Origin: Peptostreptococcus russellii
GTDB lineage: Bacteria; Bacillota; Clostridia; Peptostreptococcales; Peptostreptococcaceae
Direction: 5' to 3'
NCBI RefSeq assembly: GCF_900110295.1
Contig: NZ_FODF01000010.1
Coordinates: 1 to 64,000 of the forward strand
DNA: 64,000 nt
The position numbers and the translations under genes are program-made. The notes below the pieces were generated by a model. The model did no database searches and was not told the origin of the DNA. It saw only the letters and a list, made by a program, of their open reading frames with translations. The stretch's first letter is position 1, and each line of letters opens with the position of its first letter. Of this stretch, positions 58,601 to 64,000 are shown piece after piece.

Positions 58601-58634
58601 GCTTATTTAATTAAAACATAAGTAAAAAGTTAAA

Positions 58635-59000
58635 TTACTTTACTTCTACTGTAGCACCAGCAGCTTCTAACTTTTCCTTTATTTCTTCAGCTTCTTCCTT
58701 AGAAGCACCTTCCTTTATTGCCTTTGGAGCACCGTCAACTAATTCCTTAGCTTCCTTTAGTCCTAATCCAGTTATAGCTCTAACTTCCTTTATAACACCG
58801 ATCTTTGAAGAACCAGCTGATGCTAGTATTACGTCAAATTCAGTCTTTTCTTCAGCAGCGCCTGCACCTGCAGCAGCTCCACCAACCATTACTGGAGCAG
58901 CAGCTGATACGCCGAATTTTTCTTCAGCAGCCTCAACTAATTCATTTAATTCTAAAACTTTCATGTTTTCTATAGCTTCTAATATCTGTTCTATTGTCAT
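58635..59000 (-). CDS. rplL: 50S ribosomal protein L7/L12
   Basis: The 121-residue acidic stalk protein shows the N-terminal dimer helix ([22 protein letters not shown]), an Ala/Gly-rich hinge (about residues 35-52) and the C-terminal domain [21 protein letters not shown] that contacts elongation factors. It follows rplJ by 98 nt and is the last gene of the transcript; rpoB does not follow as usual. Confidence 0.98.
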   Translation of the reverse strand: MTIEQILEAIENMKVLELNELVEAAEEKFGVSAAAPVMVGGAAAGAGAAEEKTEFDVILASAGSSKIGVIKEVRAITGLGLKEAKELVDGAPKAIKEGASKEEAEEIKEKLEAAGATVEVK

Positions 59001-59098
59001 TTTATTGCACCTCCGTATAAATTATATCTCAATATCTTGATTTCTTTTTTTAAATAACTTTCGGCTTTCGCCTGCCGTTTAAACGGCCATTTTTTCTA

Positions 59099-59614
59099 TT
59101 AAGCTTCCGCTTCTTCCTGTTTCTTTGCTATTGCGTTTACTAAGTAAACGAAGTTTGACATTGGAGCCTTTAAGCTGCCAAGAAGCTTTGCGATAAGAAC
59201 TTCTCTTGGTGGTATTGATGCAAGAGCTACGATCTTTGATTCATCGTAGAATTCACCTTCAACTACACCCATCTTTAAAGTTATCTTATCAGGATTCTTA
59301 TCCATGAATCCCTTAAGTATTCTAGCTGGAGCAACTGGATCATCATAACCAAAAGCTATTGCGTTTGGTCCTATAAGCTGTTCATCGTTGAAGTTAGCAA
59401 AAGCTTCTCCCCCGTTTTCCTTAGCAGCTCTTCTTACAAGTGTATTCTTATATACCTTGTATTCTACACCAGCTTCTCTCATCTGACTTCTTAATTCTGT
59501 TACCTGTTCAACTGTAAGTCCCTTGTAGTCTAGAACTATTACAGATGAAGCTTTTTCTAGCTTTTCAGCTATCTCAGCAACAACCGCTGATTTCATTTCT
59601 ATAGCATTACTCAT
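59099..59614 (-). CDS. rplJ: 50S ribosomal protein L10
   Basis: The 171-residue stalk base protein has the family start ([34 protein letters not shown]) and the C-terminal helix that holds L7/L12 dimers. AAGGAGGTG precedes the ATG. A structured leader (59640-59775), the known L10 autoregulatory site, lies directly upstream. Confidence 0.98.
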   Translation of the reverse strand: MSNAIEMKSAVVAEIAEKLEKASSVIVLDYKGLTVEQVTELRSQMREAGVEYKVYKNTLVRRAAKENGGEAFANFNDEQLIGPNAIAFGYDDPVAPARILKGFMDKNPDKITLKMGVVEGEFYDESKIVALASIPPREVLIAKLLGSLKAPMSNFVYLVNAIAKKQEEAEA

Positions 59615-59639
59615 TCTTTTAGTGCACCTCCTTCACAAA

Positions 59640-59775
59640 AATAAAGTTTAGCACTTACCGTAAAGATAAAAAGCCCTTGTAATCAGGTAGACTACAAGGG
59701 CACAAGTATCACGTATATCGCAACCTCGGTGGGAAATTAAGCAATATCGCACCCACTGTCTACGGCAAATCTATT
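59640..59775 (-). promoter_or_regulatory. Ribosomal protein L10 leader with attenuator
   Basis: The minus strand contains CCGTAGACAGTGGGTGCGA and TTTCCCACCGAGGTTGCGA, the conserved wording of the L10 leader that binds the L10-L12 complex. It then has a terminator-like hairpin CCCTTGTAGTCTACC...ACAAGGG followed by T5 (59665-59700). This would adjust rplJL expression to L10 supply. Confidence 0.85.
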
Positions 59776-59845
59776 CTTTTTCAACATTGACAATGATATC
59801 ATATTTGTCAACCTGTGTCAACAGTTTTTAAATAATTTCTATATA

Positions 59846-60544
59846 TTATTCAGAAACTCTAGCTGGGTTTACCTTAACACCAGGTCCCATTGTTGAAGCA
59901 ACTGAAACACTCTTTAAATACTGTCCCTTAGCTGCTGATGGCTTTGCCTTTATTATAGCTTCCATAAGTACCTTGAAGTTTTCAAATAACTTTTCAGATC
60001 CGAAAGAAGCCTTTCCAACTGGAACGTGGATTATATTAGACTTATCTAATCTATATTCAACCTTACCAGCCTTTATTTCTTCTATTGCCTTAGCAACGTC
60101 GAAAGTAACTGTTCCTGACTTAGGGTTTGGCATTAATCCCTTAGGTCCTAATACTCTACCTAGTCTACCAACTACACCCATCATATCTGGAGTAGCAACA
60201 ACTACATCAAATTCAAACCAGTTTTCACCCTGAATCTTCTGAACTAAATCTTCAGCACCTACAAAATCTGCTCCTGCAGCTTCTGCTTCCTTAGCCTTTT
60301 CTCCCTTAGCGAAAACTAAAACTTTCTTAGTCTTTCCTGTACCATGTGGTAATACTATTGCACCTCTAACCTGCTGGTCAGCATGTCTAGAGTCTACACC
60401 TAGTCTTATATGTGCTTCTACAGTTTCATCAAACTTAGCACATGCTGTATCAACTACCATAGCCATAGCAGCTGATGCATCATAATATTCATTTCTGTCT
60501 ACTTTTGCAGATGCTTCTGCATATCTCTTACCCTTCTTAGCCAT
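59846..60544 (-). CDS. rplA: 50S ribosomal protein L1
   Basis: The 232-residue L1 protein has [15 protein letters not shown] at the start, [22 protein letters not shown], and the signature [22 protein letters not shown]. It binds 23S rRNA at the E-site stalk. It lies between rplK and the L10 leader. GGAGG lies 8 nt before the ATG. Confidence 0.98.
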   Translation of the reverse strand: MAKKGKRYAEASAKVDRNEYYDASAAMAMVVDTACAKFDETVEAHIRLGVDSRHADQQVRGAIVLPHGTGKTKKVLVFAKGEKAKEAEAAGADFVGAEDLVQKIQGENWFEFDVVVATPDMMGVVGRLGRVLGPKGLMPNPKSGTVTFDVAKAIEEIKAGKVEYRLDKSNIIHVPVGKASFGSEKLFENFKVLMEAIIKAKPSAAKGQYLKSVSVASTMGPGVKVNPARVSE

Positions 60545-60642
60545 TTTAATTCCTCCTTGTGGTAATACGGTAAATTAACCTCCCACTAATAAGACATTGC
60601 TTATAGCGAAATTTATTATTTACTTAACTTAAATGTTGATTA

Positions 60643-61068
60643 TTAGTCAACTACTTCTACACCCATACTTCTTGCTGTTCCTGCGATCATTCTCATTGCA
60701 GATTCAACTGAAGCAGCGTTTAAATCCTTCATCTTAAGTTCAGCTATTTCCTGAACCTGAGCCTTAGTTATCTTTCCTACCTTCTTCTTGTTTGGTTCTC
60801 CTGAACCTGACTTTAAGTTGATAGCCTTCTTTATTAATACAGCAGCTGGTGGAGTCTTAGTTATGAAACTAAAAGATCTATCCTGATATACTGTTATAAC
60901 AACTGGGATAAGCATTCCAGCCTGATCTGCTGTCTTAGCGTTAAATTCCTTAGTGAACGCCATGATGTTAACACCGTGCTGTCCTAGCGCTGGTCCAACT
61001 GGTGGAGCTGGAGTTGCCTTTCCTGCAGGTATCTGTAATTTAATTTGTCCTATAATTTTCTTAGCCAT
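60643..61068 (-). CDS. rplK: 50S ribosomal protein L11
   Basis: The 141-residue L11 shows [27 protein letters not shown], the [15 protein letters not shown] motif and a C-terminal [10 protein letters not shown] end. It sits at the GTPase-associated centre of the ribosome. AAGGAGGTG precedes the ATG, and nusG ends 14 nt upstream. Confidence 0.98.
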   Translation of the reverse strand: MAKKIIGQIKLQIPAGKATPAPPVGPALGQHGVNIMAFTKEFNAKTADQAGMLIPVVITVYQDRSFSFITKTPPAAVLIKKAINLKSGSGEPNKKKVGKITKAQVQEIAELKMKDLNAASVESAMRMIAGTARSMGVEVVD

Positions 61069-61082
61069 TGTGTTGCACCTCC

Positions 61083-61625
61083 TTAAACTTTCTCTATATT
61101 TTCAAGCCCTAGAGTTACCAAGGCCTTTCTACCAAATGCATTAACATAGACTTTTACTTCTCTTTTTTCGATGTTTATATCTTCAACTTCTCCGACATTG
61201 TCAACAAATGAACCACTTATTACTCTTACTGAATCTCCTGGTTCAAGGTCTATATCTCCTGCTACTACACTTTCAGAATCATTTTCTAAGCCCATTGCAT
61301 AGACTTCGTCTTCTGTTAGTGGAACAGGCTTTGATCCAGGTCCAACAAACCCAGTAACACCTTTAGTATTTCTTACAATGTACCATGACTCATCTGTCAT
61401 TTCCATCTTTACTATTACGTAACTTGGGAATATTTTTCTCTGTGTAATCTTTTCTTTACCAGTCTTTGTAGTTGTAACTACATCTTCAGTCGGAACTACT
61501 ACCTTTTCGATAATATCTTCCATGTTTCTGTTCTTAACAGAATTTTCTATTGTAGTCTTGACCTTGTTTTCATGTCCAGAATAAGTATGTACAACATACC
61601 ATCTTTTACTTCTTTCTTCTGACAT
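61083..61625 (-). CDS. nusG: Transcription antitermination factor NusG
   Basis: The roughly 180-residue NusG has the NGN domain ([39 protein letters not shown]) and a C-terminal KOW domain ([21 protein letters not shown]). It binds RNA polymerase and modulates pausing. The second ATG at 61625 is used because GAAAGGA lies 8 nt upstream of it. It lies 37 nt after secE. Confidence 0.97.
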   Translation of the reverse strand: MSEERSKRWYVVHTYSGHENKVKTTIENSVKNRNMEDIIEKVVVPTEDVVTTTKTGKEKITQRKIFPSYVIVKMEMTDESWYIVRNTKGVTGFVGPGSKPVPLTEDEVYAMGLENDSESVVAGDIDLEPGDSVRVISGSFVDNVGEVEDINIEKREVKVYVNAFGRKALVTLGLENIEKV

Positions 61626-61662
61626 TAAAATCATCCTTTCAATACTGAGTTCCTACTCGCGC

Positions 61663-61869
61663 TTAGCCTACCAATAAACTCAAGAGTTTTGATAGACCTG
61701 TATCTACAAGCCATACGAATAGAGTAGCTATTACTACTACCGCTAGCACGACTGAAGTCTTACTAGCTAACTCACCTTTTGTTGGCCATGTCACTTGTTT
61801 AAGTTCAATCATTGTGCCCTTAAAAAAACCAACCTTTTTGTCTGAAACTTCTACATTTTTCTTAGCCAT
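61663..61869 (-). CDS. secE: Preprotein translocase subunit SecE
   Basis: The 68-residue single-span SecE has the amphipathic helix motif FFKGTMIELKQVTWPTKGEL and one membrane helix (VVLAVVVIATLFVWLVDTGL). It stabilises SecY in the membrane channel. It is in its usual place between rpmG and nusG. Confidence 0.96.
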   Translation of the reverse strand: MAKKNVEVSDKKVGFFKGTMIELKQVTWPTKGELASKTSVVLAVVVIATLFVWLVDTGLSKLLSLLVG

Positions 61870-61916
61870 AAACTCACATCCTTTTCGCTAAACACTTAGT
61901 TTTTCTTTGATGTAAA

Positions 61917-62066
61917 TTACTTAGTTTCCTTATGAGTAGTATGTTTCTTACAGAATTTACAGTACTTCTGTAACTCTATTCTGTCAGGATTGTTCTTTTT
62001 GTTCTTAGTTGTGTGGTAGTTTCTCTGACCACATTCTTTACATGCTAAAGTTACTTTAACTCTCAT
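61917..62066 (-). CDS. rpmG: 50S ribosomal protein L33
   Basis: A 49-residue frame encodes [20 protein letters not shown] and ends [14 protein letters not shown], with both CxxC zinc-type pairs of the L33 cysteine-containing form. GGAGG lies 7 nt before the ATG at 62066; a second ATG directly upstream is too close. A possible promoter (TTGATT, 16-nt spacer, TATCAT; 62098-62125) precedes it, so it probably opens the rpmG-secE-nusG-rplKAJL operon. Confidence 0.95.
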   Translation of the reverse strand: MRVKVTLACKECGQRNYHTTKNKKNNPDRIELQKYCKFCKKHTTHKETK

Positions 62067-62187
62067 CATTACACCTCCAAAAATTTTTTAATATATGATG
62101 ATATAGCTTCCTGAAATTAAATCAAGTAACTATTACCTTCCGTATTTTTTCAACTCAAACAAACGACTATACAAAAGCCGTCTAAAA

Positions 62188-62236
62188 TAAAATACCACAA
62201 ATTCATTGGTGTGTCAATTGATTTGTGGTATTTTTG
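62188..62236 (-). terminator. Terminator of the Xaa-Pro peptidase gene
   Basis: AAAATACCACAAAT pairs with ATTTGTGGTATTTT, with T-rich flanks on both sides. It separates the peptidase gene from the rpmG promoter. Confidence 0.75.
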
Positions 62237-62338
62237 TCTCAATTATTTTAAGTTTTTATTTTCAAATTAGAGTTTAGCCGAGCAAGGTCCTTGCATAAGC
62301 CCTAAAATATTATTCTTATTAAATATATATTAAAATTA

Positions 62339-63421
62339 TTAGTCGTTTCCTATTACCTGTAAATCCTTAGTATACTTATTTAATACTTCACATCCATCTT
62401 CAGTTATAAGCACTAAATCTTCTATTCTTACACCGAATTCTCCAGGTAAATATATACCAGGTTCTATTGAGAATATCATTCCAGGTTCTGCAACTAATTC
62501 ATTTACAGCTGAAACATCACCGTAGTCATGGTCTTCTAGTCCTATATGATGACCTGTTCTATGAGTGAAGTATTCTCCATATCCCTTTTCTGTTATATAG
62601 TCTCTACAAGCTGCGTCTATATCACACATTCTTGCACCAGGCTTAGAAGCTTCTATACCTCTTCTGTTAGCTTCTACAACTATATCGTATACTTCCTTAC
62701 CCTTTTCACTTACTTCCTTCCAGAATACTGTTCTAGTCATGTCAGAGCAGTACATATCCTTCTTACATCCGATATCTACTATTATAGCATCGCCAGGCTT
62801 AGCATATCTATCTCCAGGCTCTCCATGAGGGTTAGCTCCATTTGCTGCCATGCCTATAATTGGTGGGAATGATACATCTTCAGCTCCCATATCTTCATAC
62901 ATCTTTAATAATTCACTAGCAATCTGTTTTTCAGTCTTATCTCCTGTGATTTTACCTATGATTTTTTCACAAGCTTCGTCATTCATTAAAGAAACTTTTC
63001 TCATTAATTCTTTTTCTTCGTCATCCTTAAACATTCTCATAGTATCTATTATATAAGAAGCATTTACAAACTTGCTGTCAGAACACTTGTCCATTAAAGC
63101 AAGAAGGAATCTTGCTGGCCAATTCTTATCAACACCTATTGTTTTGCCATTTTCTACATACTTAGCAACAATTCCTACTGAGTCATCGTCATCTGTGAAT
63201 ATTACCTTTTCAACGCCAAGGTCTTCTTCGATTGGGAATAATGCATTTACAAATAACTTATGTTCTCCGTTTTCATTTAGATATAATGCATAAAGTCTTT
63301 CACCAGGATTTAGGAAATATCCTGTTAAATAGAAAATTGCAAGTGGATCACTTACTATTATCTGAGGAATATTATCTTCCTTCATTCTCTTTAATACTTG
63401 ACTTACTCTGTTATCTTTCAT
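62339..63421 (-). CDS. Xaa-Pro peptidase, M24B family
   Basis: The 360-residue metallopeptidase has an N-terminal creatinase-like domain (YLTGYFLNPGERLYAL) and the pita-bread catalytic domain with two-metal ligands in VDIGCKKDMYCSDMTRT, RTGHHIGLEDHD, FSIEPGIYLPG and GVRIEDLV. It releases the N-terminal residue from Xaa-Pro peptides in the cytoplasm. Aminopeptidase P and prolidase cannot be told apart by eye. It is divergent from a prolyl iminopeptidase gene, which suggests shared use of proline-rich peptides. Confidence 0.9.
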   Translation of the reverse strand: MKDNRVSQVLKRMKEDNIPQIIVSDPLAIFYLTGYFLNPGERLYALYLNENGEHKLFVNALFPIEEDLGVEKVIFTDDDDSVGIVAKYVENGKTIGVDKNWPARFLLALMDKCSDSKFVNASYIIDTMRMFKDDEEKELMRKVSLMNDEACEKIIGKITGDKTEKQIASELLKMYEDMGAEDVSFPPIIGMAANGANPHGEPGDRYAKPGDAIIVDIGCKKDMYCSDMTRTVFWKEVSEKGKEVYDIVVEANRRGIEASKPGARMCDIDAACRDYITEKGYGEYFTHRTGHHIGLEDHDYGDVSAVNELVAEPGMIFSIEPGIYLPGEFGVRIEDLVLITEDGCEVLNKYTKDLQVIGND

Positions 63422-63794
63422 AATTAGGCCTCCACAAAAATATACTAAGCCGATTTTACATTATTAATAAAATATTCTGTTAATCTTTTATATGAAATTT
63501 CCTTAATTTCATATATATTTTTCCCCATAGAATTTAATTAATAATAAAATCAGACTTCATATTCAATTATAACACTATATTACTGAAAATAAAACGTTTT
63601 TCTAAAATTCTATACATTTCTTATTTAAGCCCTTCTAAATATGGAATTGTGACATTGTGTATGTTATAATTTTCATTAGAGTAGTATTTTGTTTCTTAAA
63701 AAAATATATATTATTTTTTTACTGTATTTATTAAAATAAATATAAAGGAACACTGAATAATGCTACACTAAATAATTTTCAAAGGAGTAGTAAT
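63422..63794. other. Divergent intergenic region between two proline peptidase genes
   Basis: 373 AT-rich bases. TATAAT near 63664-63669 may serve the rightward gene, though its -35 partner is weak. I see no other element. Confidence 0.5.
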
Positions 63795-64000
63795 ATGAGC
63801 GAATTAAGAACACTTTATCCACCAATTGAAGCAAATTTCACTGACTTCATAAAGGTTGACAATGTACACAACATCTATTATGAAGAATCAGGAAATCCAA
63901 ATGGAAAGCCAGTTGTTTTCCTACATGGAGGTCCTGGATGTGGTACAGGTCCATCATGCAGACAGTTCTTCGATCCTGAATTCTACAGAATTATAATGTT
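63795..64000 (+). CDS. Prolyl iminopeptidase, N-terminal part (runs off the right edge)
   Basis: The visible 68 residues begin MSELRTLYPPIEANFTDF and contain the family's oxyanion-hole motif VVFLHGGPGCGTGPSCRQFFDPEFYRII, diagnostic of S33 prolyl iminopeptidases. The nucleophile region lies beyond the window. AAAGGAG lies 7 nt before the ATG. The enzyme releases N-terminal proline from peptides. Confidence 0.85.
   Translation, partial: MSELRTLYPPIEANFTDFIKVDNVHNIYYEESGNPNGKPVVFLHGGPGCGTGPSCRQFFDPEFYRIIM

Larger units (their letters stand above)
58243..58634. other. Junction between the Stickland cluster and rplL
   Basis: It holds the GntR promoter and operator (58272-58301), the rplL terminator (58553-58600), and about 250 AT-rich bases without coding potential. 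No insertion-sequence remnant or direct repeat marks it as a recombination scar. Confidence 0.6.

Noticed and set aside
58243-58634. Insertion-sequence or integration scar at the rplL side of the split operon
   Set aside because: No terminal inverted repeats, target duplications, integrase fragment or tRNA gene could be seen.
1-64000. CRISPR array, prophage, tRNA or rRNA genes
   Set aside because: No regularly spaced repeats, phage gene blocks, cloverleaf sequences or rRNA stretches were noticed in the reading; an automated scan was not possible.

Overview
The window reads as chromosome of a low-GC, Gram-positive anaerobe of the Peptostreptococcaceae, most likely Peptostreptococcus or a near relative. 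The reasons are very AT-rich intergenic DNA, strong AGGAGG ribosome binding sites, frequent GTG/TTG starts, short Rho-independent terminators, and a complete cluster for reductive Stickland fermentation of an amino acid through a 2-hydroxyacyl-CoA dehydratase. The species assignment is an inference, because no rRNA or tRNA gene lies here.

Layout: 1-1393 is the N-terminal part of a thioester-domain surface adhesin, interrupted by a one-base frameshift. 1988-3142 is a PatB/MalY C-S lyase. 3459-8538 is a pyrF-carA-carB operon behind a PyrR-type attenuator leader. 8898-13432 is hom-thrC-thrB-lysC. 13703-19590 holds orphan genes (Mbeg1-like hydrolase, glycine-zipper protein, a candidate small RNA, a two-rhodanese lipoprotein, an acetyltransferase, a CPA2 antiporter). 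19937-27276 is rpoBC with its own promoter. 27887-30018 is an EamA transporter and a second rhodanese lipoprotein. 30190-34990 is a polysaccharide O-acetylation cassette (GDSL, DUF4358, MBOAT, DHHW). 35378-37295 has a small membrane protein, a decayed DUF5714 gene and a lactonase-fold protein. 38033-41618 is a radical SAM enzyme with an SsuABC-like importer.

42104-58242 is the metabolic centrepiece: two BrnQ carriers, an aminotransferase, a D-2-hydroxyacid dehydrogenase, EtfAB, an acyl-CoA dehydrogenase, the dehydratase BC subunits, its ATP-dependent activator, a CoA-transferase, an acyl-CoA ligase and a GntR regulator. Together they import a branched or aromatic amino acid, transaminate it, reduce it to the (R)-2-hydroxy acid, activate it to CoA, dehydrate it and reduce the enoyl-CoA. 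The end product would be isocaproate- or phenylpropionate-like. By remembered sequence the transferase is closer to FldA (phenyllactate) than HadA (leucine). The dehydratase beta subunit has only two cysteines in the whole chain, so it probably lacks the second [4Fe-4S] cluster.

58635-62066 is rpmG-secE-nusG-rplKAJL with an L10 leader. The usual rplL-rpoB junction is broken by about 31 kb of DNA, which includes the Stickland cluster. The window ends with an Xaa-Pro peptidase and the start of a divergent prolyl iminopeptidase gene.

Limits: families were recognised by eye and memory, with no database search. RNA structures were paired by hand. Promoters are pattern matches only.
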